Origin: Symbiodinium natans
Lineage: Eukaryota; Sar; Dinophyceae; Suessiales; Symbiodiniaceae
Direction: 5' to 3'
Length of the DNA: 64,000 nt
NCBI GenBank assembly: GCA_905221605.1
Contig: CAJNDS010002316.1
Coordinates: 85,001 to 149,000, forward strand
Position 1 is the first letter of the stretch. Every line of letters begins with the position of its first letter. This document shows, piece by piece, positions 27,568-38,022 of this stretch. Under the pieces are notes generated by a model. It saw only the letters and a program-made list of their open reading frames with translations, was not told the origin of the DNA and ran no database searches. The position numbers and the translations under genes were made by a program.

Positions 27568-29110
27568 TTGAGCTTCAGTACACCATGGACTACCAGACAT
27601 CGCGGTCCGAAGCTGACACTTCACCTGTCCCCAACAGGTCAGGCGGGCAAGTCGTCATATGCCTTTTTTCGAGAGCATCGCAGGTCGCCCCCACTCCCCT
27701 CCCCTCGGCATGTCATCGTGCATGCCGCATGCTACACTGGCTGTTCGAACCCTTTGTTCCTATCTGTAAGGACTGCGAGCTAAAGGCAAAACAGCATGTC
27801 GCAATCGCACTACAAGTAGCACCAACCTTGTCGAAACAGTTCGCGAAAGTAAAGCAGCATGAGGTTCGAAGTCTACTGAGTGGAACTGAACACTTAAGCT
27901 TAAGCCAGTATGCGGTGAACTCATTGGGAGGTAGTCTGGAAAGGTTAAACACAAAGGCTTCAAACCCTGATATGGTTTATTTCAAAGCAGCCTCGCGGTC
28001 GGCCTTCTCAGGCCTCCTCGACCTCATACTGAAGCTGCTGTGCCACCTGACCGACCGAGGAGGTGTAGATGGGATCATGTGCAGGGAAAGATCTGCGCAT
28101 TCGACCACTTCTTCTCGACATCCTAGGGTGCAGAGTGGCTTGCACTGCCAAGTGGAAAAAGACAGCTTTGCTTGGGGCACTCCCTTTTTCCTTGTAACAT
28201 TCAAAAGAAGGGTTCATCGAGGGTCTAGTATGTTATTCATATATTCTCGGAGTTGTATGGTGGGCGGCGTGCCCGACTGAGCTGTGTTGTGTTAGTCGGC
28301 ACCGCTTCTTGACTCAAGGAGGGTCCCAGACCCGTGGTTCACGGCAGGCCGCAGAAGGAACCCTCCCTTCCTACCTCCGCGTCTTTGTTTCTATTTTTGC
28401 AGCCTGCCTTTGCCTTGGACTGCGCCCTACACCCTAAATTCGAAATCCTAAGCCCTAAGCCCTAAGCCCTAAACCCTAAGCCCTAAACCCTAAACCCTTA
28501 TATAGCCCTAAACCCTAAACCCTAAGCCCGAAACCCTGAGCCCTCAACCTCCAGGTTCACCCCTTTAACCCGAAGCCCTCAGCCCTACGCCCCTTCCCAC
28601 TGCTGGAGAGCACGGGTTGAAGCAGCGGCTCCTGAAGGAGCACTTCAGTCTGGGTTCTGAGAACTGTTTTCAGGGTTTGTTTTTCGGTGTTTTAATTTTT
28701 AAAGTTTTGTTAAGTTTTTTTTTCAAGGGTTGTTTTATGTTTTTTTGGGTTTCCTTTAGGTTTTTTTTTTTAGGAGGCTTGTTTAGGGTGTTGTTTAAAG
28801 GTTTTTTTTTTTTTATAGGTTTTTAGGGTGTTTTTCTTGTTCTTAGAGTTTGTTGAGGGTTTTAAGTGTTAGGGTTTCGGGTATATGCGGCATTTCTTGC
28901 CATGGTGCCATGGGCTTTTCCTTGGGAGCCTGACCTGCTTTCGGAACGGCGCCGAGCCTGATGAGGTGCCTTCAGGGAAGCGGCTGTGACGTAGCTGCAT
29001 CTGATTCTTTTCCAGAACTTGATCCCATCATCCGAAGTATCTCTCCGAGTTGCAAGTGCGTTTTGAGTGTCAAGGTGTCGTGTGTGTTTGTCGTAGTTTG
29101 TTCTTGGCGC
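27568..29110. other. Region without a confident gene
   Basis: A 231-codon open frame (27585-28280) has no recognisable domain or splice support. Segments near 28060-28220 and 28875-29000 resemble segments near 43855-44030 and 44350-44460 in the same order, so part of this region is a dispersed duplicate. CCCTAAA and GCCCTAA units occur at 28440-28560. Confidence 0.4.
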
Positions 29111-29111
29111 T

Positions 29112-29212
29112 GCTTTTGTCGGGATGCGGATCAAAAAAATTTATTTAGGATCAAGAAAAAATTTATTTAGGATCAAGAAAAAAATTATTTAGGATCAAGA
29201 AACAATTTTTTC
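29112..29212. repeat. Short tandem repeat GGATCAAGAAAAAATTTATTTA
   Basis: About four imperfect 27-bp units. Inverted relatives occur at 31257-31350. Confidence 0.7.
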
Positions 29213-29237
29213 TGTTCTTCCGACGGAGAAAGAGAGA

Positions 29238-29560
29238 ATGGGATGGAGAGAGGGAGAAAAGGAGGGAGGGAGGGAAGGAAGGGCGGAAGGACGGAAGGAC
29301 AGGAAGGAAGGAAGGAAGGAAGGAAGGAAGGAAGGAAGGAAGGAAGGAAGGAAGGAAGGAAGGAAGGAAGGAAGGAAGGAAGGAAGGAAGCAAGGAAGCA
29401 AGGAAGCAAGGAAGGAAGGAAGGAAGCAAGGAAGCAAGGAAGCAAGGAAGCAAGGAAGCAGGGAAGGAAGGGAAGGAAAGGAAAGGAAAAGAAAGGAAAA
29501 GCAAAAGGAAAAGGAAAAGGAAAAGGAGAAGGAAGGCCGGAATCAAGAAAGACAGAAAAA
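29238..29560. repeat. GGAA/GGAAGCAA polypurine repeat
   Basis: More than 300 bases of purine-only repeats on the + strand. Open frames on both strands here are repeat artefacts. Confidence 0.9.
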
Positions 29561-30007
29561 GGCAATTTCACAAAAGAAAGAAAGCAAGGAAGACGTCGTG
29601 CCAGCTTGCTTCAAAGCATACGTATTCTGGCCTTGGTTGCTTGGTGCTGTGCTCCTAAGGTCCTCTGGTCACGTGGTCCTCTGGTCCTCCGGTCCTCCGG
29701 TCCTCTGGTCCCGTGGTTTCCCGGTCCGTGGTCAGAGTTTGTTTTTATTTATTGCTTTTGGTCATAATGGTATATTTAGTTCTGTAGGAAAACATAACAT
29801 AACATATGATATATGTATGTGTATATATTAAAACAAAGTACAATGATACTATATAGTGGAATAGAGTATCATAGAACACAATATCGTATAGTATACCTTT
29901 GTATGATAAAAATATCAAAAATCGTAGTAAGAAAGCGTATATGTATATATTTAATGCTATTTGTATATATAAATTCATAATACACAATACATATTTATTG
30001 TTTGTTT

Positions 30008-30285
30008 GGCGCCGGGCAAGCTTGTTCAACGCGTATGAATCCCTTCCAAACCCATGATGCGAGCATTGTGTTTGCAAATGGGGGGGGGTCTGCGCCCCCT
30101 TAAACCCCCCGCTGTTTTTTAAGCCAGCATATGAATATCCTTTCCAAACCAATGATGCGAGCGTTGTGTTTGCAAATGGGGGGGGGCTGCGCCCCCCCCA
30201 ACCCCCCCGCTGTTTTCTTAGTCCGGGCAAGCTTGCTTCAAAGCACATGAATCCTTCCAATCCCATGATGCGAGCATTTTTTGCA
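30008..30285. repeat. ~100-bp tandem repeat, two full and one partial unit
   Basis: Each unit contains ATGAATCC-type start, CCATGATGCGAGCATTGTG, a G-run, TGCGCCCCC and CCCCGCTGTTTT. The third copy stops within the ATGCGAGCATT part. Confidence 0.7.
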
Positions 30286-30299
30286 TAATATAGTAATAC

Positions 30300-30890
30300 A
30301 CAAAAATACAACACGTTTCAAGTATATACAAGAATATGCAGCAATATACATGTAAAACAAGAATAACTTACAACAATTTTCAGTAATTGACAATAGTATT
30401 CAATAATCGACAACAATATACAATAATATACAAAAATGTACAATAATACACAACAATATATACAATAATTTTCGAAAATATACAAAAAACACAGTATAGA
30501 AAACACAAAAACTCAATGACATGCAATAATGTAACATAGTATACAATAATATACAATAATAGACAATAATATACAATGACATACAATAATATACTATAAT
30601 ATAGAATAATCTGCAGTAACATACAAAGAAAACTCAATAATATACAATAATGTACAGTAATCTACAAAAAAGAGAATAATACACAATAATTTTGAAAATA
30701 TACAATAACATTCAATAATATGCAACAATATAAAGTATTATACAAAAATACAAGAAAATACACGACAATACAATAATACTCAACAAGATGTACAACAATA
30801 TACAATAATATGCAAGAATATACAATGTCATACAATACTATACAAGAATATACAATACTATGCCATAATATACATGCTTCAGAGTATACG
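30300..30890. repeat. AT-rich TACAATAATA-type low-complexity block
   Basis: Nearly 600 bases of irregular TACAATAATA units. Reverse-strand open frames rich in Tyr, Cys, Ile and Leu reflect this composition only. Confidence 0.8.
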
Positions 30891-30933
30891 CATTTTTTGG
30901 AAACTTCTAATGCCAAGATGCCAGCATTGATTT

Positions 30934-31185
30934 GCAGCCTCTGCAAACTCAGAAATGCTGCTATTTACAGTATTTCCAGCCTTTGAAATCGCAGAAATGC
31001 TGCTATTTTCAGTATTTGCAGCCTCTGGAAACTCAGAAATGCTGCAGTGTACAGTATTTCCAGCTTCTGAAAGCGCAGAACTGCTGCTATATACAATATC
31101 TGCAGCCTCTCTGGGAACTCAGAAATGCTGCTATTTTCAGTAGTTCCTGCATAAATGCTGTGTTTTTCCGGTATTTAGAGCTTGC
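30934..31185. repeat. 42-bp tandem repeat in an 84-bp higher-order unit
   Basis: GCAGCCTCTGCAAACTCAGA occurs at 30934 and again, slightly changed, at 31018. A related half-unit (CCAGCCTTTGAAATCGCAGA) alternates with it. About five to six half-units are present. Confidence 0.65.
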
Positions 31186-31256
31186 GAACGGCCAGAACTG
31201 CTTCATTTCTGAGCATTTACGGCCTCCGCTTCGCTTGCAAGAAGCCTTCGAAGCCT

Positions 31257-31352
31257 TCAGTAAATTATTTTTTGATCCCAAATAAGTTTTTTTTGATCCG
31301 CCTAGAAATAAAGTATTTTTTGATCCCAAATAGATTTTTTTTTGATCCCCTA
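31257..31352. repeat. TTTTTTGATCCCAAATA repeats
   Basis: Four TTTTTTGATCC-type units in inverted orientation relative to 29112-29212. Confidence 0.65.
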
Positions 31353-31452
31353 CCCCAAAGTTTTTGTCGGACTTCGACCTTGCTCATTTCGTTGCTTGAC
31401 CCTCGGATGTTTTTTCTAGTCCATCTTGGACTGCGGAGTTTCATGAGATCGC

Positions 31453-31596
31453 TAAACCCTAAACCCTAAACCCTAAACCCTAAACCCTAAACCCTAAACC
31501 CTAAACCCTAAACCCTAAACCCTAAACCCTAAACCCTAAACCCTAAACCCTAAACCCTAAACCCTAAACCCTAAACCCTAAACCCTAAACCCTAGA
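31453..31596. repeat. CCCTAAA tract, about 20 units
   Basis: A near-perfect array ending in CCCTAGAATG. Confidence 0.9.
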
Positions 31597-31819
31597 ATGA
31601 GGCCCCCATGTATCTCTGGGGCAACAGGGGGGGGGGAGGCGGAACTGTCAGGCGCGACTTACACGGGGGCCCTGTCAAATCGCAGTCCGACCTCGGAGCT
31701 CACAATGGGTTTAGGGTTTAGATGGGTTTAGGGTTTTAGGGTTTAGGGTTTAGGGTTTAGGGTTTAGGGAGGGTTTTAGGGCTTAGGGTTTTGGGGTTTA
31801 GGATTTAGGGTTGCAAATG

Positions 31820-32731
31820 CTGCAGTAAACCCGTGCTTGTTGTCGCCGCGGCACGTGCTCTTGAACGGCCTGCGGCGCTGAGCGAAACATAGCGAAACGC
31901 AGCGCGGCCGGAAGAGATCGTAACCTGCTGCTCACAAAGCAGAACCTTCTGTTGGGGCCATGGGAGAAGTTCATCTGCAGTGGTTGATGGCTGCCAAAAT
32001 GTGTGAAGACTCAGCAGTCTATGCGCGGCTCTCCTTCTGTTTTCTGGATGGAGATTAGAATCTGGTTAGGACCAGAGCCTGACAGCTGTTCCGATCTAGC
32101 TGCTAGATGGAGTCCATTTCCGCTGCAAATTGAGGTGACAGCCTGAAAAGGCGTTGCTTTTCAGAATCCCGCGTGCTCAGTTCTCAGCTTGTGCACCTCA
32201 GAGTTTGTTTTTGACATCGCGCGAGTGTAGGAGTTTAGGGTTTAGGGTTTAGGGTTTAGGGTTTAGGGTTTAGGGTTTAGGGTTTAGGGTTTAGGGTTTA
32301 GGGTTTAGGGTTTAGGGTTTAGGGTTTAGGGTTTAGGATTGCAGCACCTTGCATATTTGACATTGGAGCCGCGGAGCTGAACAGTGCAAGTTCTTCAGAA
32401 GAAGTCGTTTCTTGGTTCGCATTTGCATCGCTTGAGTATGACAGCGCCCTGACAACTCGAGTTTGAGATTGATGTTGGTGCACTGCTGACTCTACATGTT
32501 TTGGACAAGAAAGCAAGGCCTGGAATATGCACTTGTGGCGAATATCGAGCAGCTCATCAGGCCGGAGCTCATGACACCGTGCGCATGTCACATCAACCTT
32601 CAGATTTGTTTTGCACGCGCAGTGACTCTGTCGATCAAAGTCTGAGACTCTTGTCCCGGTGTTGCTTTGAAGCTCCTTGGCTCAAAACAGCGCGCTCGAT
32701 CTCAGCCTGTCCGCGTCCGCGCTCACTCAAG
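31820..32731 (+). promoter_or_regulatory. 5' flank of SLC34 copy 1
   Basis: This flank is recognisably homologous to the spacers between the SLC34 copies, for example the CTGCAGTGGTTGATGGCTGC and GCACGAGTGTAGGA-type segments, though more diverged and interrupted by a telomeric tract. The AACGGCCTGCGGCGCTGAGC-type segment near 31865 also recurs after copy 4 (about 42571), so the array once extended further or was duplicated as larger units. Confidence 0.5.
32233..32338. repeat. TTTAGGG tract inserted in the SLC34 5' flank
   Basis: The homologous spacers of copies 2-4 read GTGTAGGAATGCTGCA here. Copy 1 instead reads GTGTAGGA, then about 14 TTTAGGG units, then TAGGATTGCAGCA. The insert is about 106 bp and TAGGA is present on both sides, like a 5-bp duplication. 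Confidence 0.75.
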
Positions 32732-34372
32732 ATGGCTGAAGAGACGAAGGAGCAGAGCTGCGCGCAGTTCGCCTTGTTCGTGACGCTGAAGATCATCGGC
32801 GTCCTGGTCGCGCTGTACTTCTTTCTGGCCGGTCTGAGCTTGATGGGAGGATCTTTTGGTGCTCTTGGGGGCAAGGGAGCAGGCGAGCTCTTCACGATCA
32901 CTGACAACCCCATCGCAGGTCTCATGGTGGGAGTTTTGGCCACGGTCCTGGTGCAGTCATCCTCCACCAGCACAAGCATCGTGGTGGGTTTGGTGGGTGC
33001 CGATGTCTTGACTCCGCGCCAGGCAATCCCAATCATCATGGGCGCCAACATCGGAACATCGGTGACCAACACCATTGTGTCAATGGCACATGCGGGAGAT
33101 CGCCTCGAACTTGAGCGTGCCTTCTCCGGAGCAACAGTGCACGACATGTTCAACATGCTTTCCGTCCTGACGCTGCTCCCGTTGGAGATCATCACCGCCG
33201 CCATCTCCGGTGAAGGAGGCCTGCTCTATTGGATCTCCCGGGGGTTGACGGAAGCAGCCGTTGGCGGAGCAGAGACGGACCTGACCTTCCCATCCCCAAC
33301 CAAGGAGATTGTGAGCCCATTGGTGAAGGCATTCCTGTCCAAGGACAAGAACGTCGTGAAGGCCTTGTCCTTTGGTGAGCCTCCTGCCTACACAATGCCC
33401 TCAGGCTCCGGCACTTACTACTGCGTGAGTTCAGCCATGAGCTCGGCTTGGAAGAAGGTTGCGGAGGATGCCTACGAGGGCCTGACAAGCTGCAGTGGCT
33501 TCGCAAACGAATGTGATAACGGTAGCAGCTGCTACACGGATGCCGGCGACTACTACACCAATGAGATTGCCGGTGCCAGGCTCATCGGCAAGGGCTTCCT
33601 GAAAGAGGCAGGCGACGTGGCGGGCGGCATCATCGGGCTCATCATTTCGCTGGTGGTGCTGTGCACAGCTTTGTACGTCTTGGTGCGGCTCTTGCAGAGC
33701 CTCGTGATGGGCCAGGCAAAGAAGGTGATCATGAAGGGCACCAACATGAACGACTACTTGGCCATGTTGCTAGGTCTGGTGATCACGATCATTGTGCAGT
33801 CGAGCTCTGTGACCACGTCTGCCTTGACTCCTCTTGTTGGCATCGGAGTTCTTCCTGTGCACAAGATGTTGCCCATGACTCTTGGGGCCAACATCGGCAC
33901 AACCTGCACTTCCATCCTGGCTGCCTTTGCTGTCATGAAGTTCAACAGCATCCAGATTGCCTTCTGCCACCTGCTCTTCAATCTCATTGGGATCCTCATC
34001 TGGTTCCCAGTGCCTCTGATGCGCAGGGTGATTGTGCGAGCCGCCTGCACCCTTGGCTTCTACGCCTCATACTGGCGACTGGTGCCCCTCATCTACATCC
34101 TGGTGATGTTCGTGGCCGTGCCAGGTGTTTCCCTGGGCATTTCGTTGCTCTATTCAGCCAGCGTGGCTGCAGGTGTCGTTTGCACAATCCTGGCTCTGGG
34201 TATAGTGGGCGCATTCATCTTCTGGTGGGTGCGCATGGGTGGCTGCTACAAGGTCGTGAGCCAGGAGGAGCGGGAGGCACGCAAGGCCGAGATCGAGGAG
34301 GAGATGGGTGTTGTGGGTGAGAAGAAGGCAGCCCCAGAGGCTGACGCAACACCAGTGGAATTATCTGTCTAA
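32732..34372 (+). CDS. SLC34-type Na+/phosphate cotransporter, copy 1 (546 aa)
   Basis: Intronless membrane transporter that would import inorganic phosphate with sodium. It has the two inverted Na/Pi-cotransporter repeats typical of the family: QSSSTSTS at residues 75-82 with GANIGT at 104-109, and QSSSVTTS at 356-363 with GANIGT at 385-390. A cysteine-bearing hydrophilic loop (YYCVSSAMSSAW...CSGF...SSCYTDAGDYYT) separates them. Hydrophobic helices fill both halves. The C-terminal tail is charged (EEREARKAEIEEEMG). I chose the ATG of MAEETKEQ because it is conserved in all four copies and follows CTCAAG; a frame open upstream to 32501 is not conserved as coding. It differs from copy 2 by few residues (for example CAQF for CAEF, CDNGS for CADGS). 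Probably phosphate uptake at a cell membrane. Confidence 0.9.
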   Translation: MAEETKEQSCAQFALFVTLKIIGVLVALYFFLAGLSLMGGSFGALGGKGAGELFTITDNPIAGLMVGVLATVLVQSSSTSTSIVVGLVGADVLTPRQAIPIIMGANIGTSVTNTIVSMAHAGDRLELERAFSGATVHDMFNMLSVLTLLPLEIITAAISGEGGLLYWISRGLTEAAVGGAETDLTFPSPTKEIVSPLVKAFLSKDKNVVKALSFGEPPAYTMPSGSGTYYCVSSAMSSAWKKVAEDAYEGLTSCSGFANECDNGSSCYTDAGDYYTNEIAGARLIGKGFLKEAGDVAGGIIGLIISLVVLCTALYVLVRLLQSLVMGQAKKVIMKGTNMNDYLAMLLGLVITIIVQSSSVTTSALTPLVGIGVLPVHKMLPMTLGANIGTTCTSILAAFAVMKFNSIQIAFCHLLFNLIGILIWFPVPLMRRVIVRAACTLGFYASYWRLVPLIYILVMFVAVPGVSLGISLLYSASVAAGVVCTILALGIVGAFIFWWVRMGGCYKVVSQEEREARKAEIEEEMGVVGEKKAAPEADATPVELSV

Positions 34373-35340
34373 AAGTCATACAATCTGCATCTCCGGACAT
34401 GTTGAGCGAAGAGCTTCCTTTTGTCCACGGTCCTTGTAAAACAAGGGCCTTGTTAAATTCACGGGGGGTCGAGGGGTTGGAACTCCGGCAGTACACCCTT
34501 GGATCTCCACCGCATGTCGGCCCTGCGCGCGCTGACTGAGCGCGCTGTTTCGGCGAGTTCTGATCGTGGAACGGGTGGAACGGCGACGGGTTGCAAGTGA
34601 CTGCAAGTGACGCAGTTACTGTAATCCGTTCTTATTGCCACCACTGCACTCTTGAGCGCTGCTGCAGATTTTGCTCTTGTGCGGAGCTTTGAAGAAGTTC
34701 CTCTGCAGCGGTTGACGGCTGCTTGCCGTGAAAACGCAGCACTCAGCACTCAGCACTCTGTGCGTGGCTTTCCTTCTGTTTGTTCTGGATAGACAATGAC
34801 ATTGAGGTTCGAGTCTGGGTTAGAGCCAGAGCCTGACACAGCTGTTCAGATCTAGCGGCTAGGCGGATGGAGGAGTGCTTCCATTTCCGCTGCCAATTCA
34901 GGTGACCGCCTGTAGAGCCGCGCTCTCAGCTTGTTCGCACGAGTGTAGGAATGCTGCATTTTGTGCAGATCTGACACTGGTTCCGCGGGGCTGAAACTTG
35001 TTCAGATCTTTGCGTGGTCTGGAGCACTTGAGTATGACAGAGTCCTGACGCAGCTCATTCAGTGTGACTATTAGGGTTGAGAGTTGGTTCACTGCTGACT
35101 GAAGGCTTGGAATATGTGCTTGCAAACTTCGAGCAGCCCATCAGGCCGGAGCTCAGAACAATGTGCACATGTCTCATGAATCCATAGTTTTGTTTTGCAC
35201 TTGCTGTGACTTGATCGAAGTGTGAAAAGTATGAGACCTTTGTCACGTGCGAAATGCATGTCAAGAAGGTTTTGCCTGAAGCTTCTTGGCTCAACACATC
35301 GCGCTCGATCTCAGCCTGTCCGCGTCCGCGCTCGCTCAAG
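34373..35340 (+). other. Spacer between SLC34 copies 1 and 2
   Basis: 968 bp, highly similar to the spacers after copies 2 and 3 but with its own small indels. No gene seen; open frames here are short and shift between copies. It would hold the 3' end of one transcript and the 5' processing signals of the next. Confidence 0.6.
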
Positions 35341-36981
35341 ATGGCTGAAGAGACGAAGGAGCAGAGCTGCGCGGAGTTCGCCTTGTTCGTGACGCTGAAG
35401 ATCATCGGCGTCCTGGTCGCCCTGTACTTCTTTCTGGCAGGTCTGAGCTTGATGGGAGGATCTTTTGGTGCTCTTGGAGGCAAGGGAGCAGGCGAGCTCT
35501 TCACGATCACTGACAATCCCATCGCAGGTCTCATGGTGGGAGTTTTGGCCACCGTCCTGGTGCAATCATCCTCCACCAGTACAAGTATCGTGGTGGGTTT
35601 GGTCGGTGCCGATGTGTTGACTCCGCGGCAGGCAATCCCGATCATCATGGGCGCCAACATCGGGACATCTGTGACCAACACCATTGTGTCAATGGCACAT
35701 GCGGGAGATCGCCTGGAACTGGAGCGTGCCTTCTCCGGAGCAACCGTGCACGACATGTTCAACATGCTTTCCGTCCTGACGCTGCTCCCGTTGGAGATCA
35801 TCACTGCCGCCATCTCCGGAGAAGGAGGCCTGCTCTATTGGATCTCCCGGGGGTTGACGGAAGCAGCCGTTGGCGGAGCAGAGACGGACCTGACCTTCCC
35901 ATCCCCAACCAAGGAGATTGTGAGCCCATTGGTGAAGGCATTCCTGTCCAAGGACAAGAACGTCGTGAAGGCCTTGTCCTTTGGTGAGCCTCCTGCCTAC
36001 ACAATGCCCTCAGGCTCCGGCACTTACTACTGCGTGAGTTCAGCCATGAGCTCGGCTTGGAAGAAGGTTGCGGAGGATGCCTACGAGGGCTTGACAAGCT
36101 GCAGTGGCTTCGCAAACGAATGTGCTGACGGTAGCAGCTGCTACACGGATGCCGGCGACTACTACACCAATGAGATTTCCGGTGCCAGGCTCATCGGCAA
36201 GGGCTTCCTGAAAGATGCAGGCGACGTGGCGGGCGGCATCATCGGGCTCATCATTTCGCTGGTGGTGCTGTGCACAGCTCTGTACGTCTTGGTGCGGCTC
36301 TTGCAGAGCCTCGTGATGGGCCAGGCAAAGAAGGTGATCATGAAGGGCACCAACATGAACGACTACTTGGCCATGTTGCTAGGTCTGGTGATCACGATCA
36401 TTGTGCAGTCGAGCTCTGTGACCACGTCTGCCTTGACTCCCCTTGTTGGCATCGGAGTTCTTCCTGTGCACAAGATGTTGCCCATGACTCTTGGGGCCAA
36501 CATCGGCACAACCTGCACTTCCATCCTGGCTGCCTTTGCTGTCATGAAGTTCAACAGCATCCAGATTGCCTTCTGCCACCTGCTCTTCAATCTCATTGGG
36601 ATCCTCATCTGGTTCCCAGTGCCTGTGATGCGCAGGGTGATCGTGCGAGCCGCCTGCACCCTTGGCTTCTACGCCTCATACTGGCGCCTGGTGCCCCTCA
36701 TCTACATCCTGGTGATGTTCGTGGCCGTGCCAGGTGTTTCCCTGGGCATTTCGTTGCTCTATTCAGCCAGCGTGGCTGCAGGTGTCGTTTGCACAATCCT
36801 GGCTCTGGGCGTAGTGGGCGCATTCATCTACTGGTGGGTGCGCATGGGTGGCTGCTACAAGGTCGTGAGCCAGGAGGAGCGGGAGGCACGCAAGGCCGAG
36901 ATCGAGGAGGAGATGGGTGTTGTGGGTGAGAAGAAGGCAGCCCCGGAGGCTGACGCAACACCAGCGGAATTATCTGTCTAA
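35341..36981 (+). CDS. SLC34-type Na+/phosphate cotransporter, copy 2 (546 aa)
   Basis: Same length and motif positions as copy 1. Visible differences include CAEF near residue 13, EISGA for EIAGA, KDAGD for KEAGD, PVMRR for PLMRR and IYWW for IFWW near the end. Nearly all other DNA differences from copy 1 are silent, which fits recent duplication or gene conversion plus purifying selection. The start is again the ATG directly after GCTCAAG. Confidence 0.9.
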   Translation: MAEETKEQSCAEFALFVTLKIIGVLVALYFFLAGLSLMGGSFGALGGKGAGELFTITDNPIAGLMVGVLATVLVQSSSTSTSIVVGLVGADVLTPRQAIPIIMGANIGTSVTNTIVSMAHAGDRLELERAFSGATVHDMFNMLSVLTLLPLEIITAAISGEGGLLYWISRGLTEAAVGGAETDLTFPSPTKEIVSPLVKAFLSKDKNVVKALSFGEPPAYTMPSGSGTYYCVSSAMSSAWKKVAEDAYEGLTSCSGFANECADGSSCYTDAGDYYTNEISGARLIGKGFLKDAGDVAGGIIGLIISLVVLCTALYVLVRLLQSLVMGQAKKVIMKGTNMNDYLAMLLGLVITIIVQSSSVTTSALTPLVGIGVLPVHKMLPMTLGANIGTTCTSILAAFAVMKFNSIQIAFCHLLFNLIGILIWFPVPVMRRVIVRAACTLGFYASYWRLVPLIYILVMFVAVPGVSLGISLLYSASVAAGVVCTILALGVVGAFIYWWVRMGGCYKVVSQEEREARKAEIEEEMGVVGEKKAAPEADATPAELSV

Positions 36982-38022
36982 ACGTCATACAATCTGCATC
37001 TCCGGACATGTTGAGCGAAGAGCTTCCTTTTGTCCACGGTCCTTGTAAAACAAGGGCCTTCTTAAATTCATGGGGGCTCGAGGGGTTGGAACTCCGGCAG
37101 TACACCCTTTAGGTCTCCACCGCATGTCGGCCTGGCGCGCGCTGACTGAGCGCGCTGTTTCGGCGAGTTCTGATCGTGGAATGGGTGGAACGGCGACGGG
37201 TTGCAAGTGACTGCAAGTGACGCAGTTACTGTAATCCGTTCTTATTGCCACCACTGCACTCTTGAGCGCTGCTGCAGATTTTGCTCTTGTGCGGAGCTTT
37301 GAAGAAGTTCCTCTGCAGCGGTTGACGGCTGCTTGCCGAGCATGCATCCATGAAAACGCAGCACTCAGCACTCTGTGCGTGGCTTTCCTTCTGTTTGTTC
37401 TGGATAGACAATGACATTGAGGTTCGAGTCTGGGTTAGAGCCAGAGCATGACACAGCTGTTCAGATCTAGCGGCTAGGCGGATGGAGGAGCGCTTCCATT
37501 TCTGCTGCCAATGGAGGTGACCGCCTGTAGCGCTCAGTTCTCAGCTTGAAAGCCTCAGAGCCTGTCTTGATATCGCACGAGTGTAGGAATGCTGCATTTT
37601 GTGCAGATCTGACACTGGATCCACGGGGCTGAACTGTCCAACTTCCTCAGATCTTTGCATGGTCTGCAGCACTTGAGTATGACAGAGTCCTGACGCAGCT
37701 CATTCAGTGTGAGTATGAGGGTTGAGAGTTGGTTCACTGCTGACTGACTTACTGATTGCATGTGTTGTGCAAGCCAACAAGGCCCCTGGAATATGCGCTT
37801 GCAGCACATGCCGAGCAGCTCATCAGGCCGGAGCTCAGAACAATGTGCGGGTGTCTCATGAATCCATAGTTTTGTTTTGCACTTGCTGTGACTCGATCAA
37901 AGTGTGAAAAGTGTGAGACCTTTGTCCCGTGCGAAATGCATGTCAAGAAGGTTTTGCCTGAAGCTTCTTGGCTCAAAACATCGCGCTCGATCTCAGCCTG
38001 TCCGCGTCCGCGCTCGCTCAAG
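36982..38022 (+). other. Spacer between SLC34 copies 2 and 3
   Basis: 1041 bp. Nearly identical over its length to the spacer after copy 3, apart from a short indel near 37604 (matching about 40285). Confidence 0.6.

Noticed and set aside
27585-28280. A 231-codon gene
   Set aside because: No recognisable domain or splice signals. Part of the DNA recurs near 43.9 kb where the frame is not kept.
29163-29831. Long open frames in the GGAA region, both strands
   Set aside because: Their products are simple Gly/Arg/Lys/Glu or Phe/Leu/Pro/Ser repeats forced by the polypurine microsatellite.
29745-30946. Reverse-strand frames rich in Tyr, Ile, Cys and Leu that look membrane-like
   Set aside because: The underlying DNA is a TACAATAATA-type low-complexity run, and hydrophobicity follows from composition.
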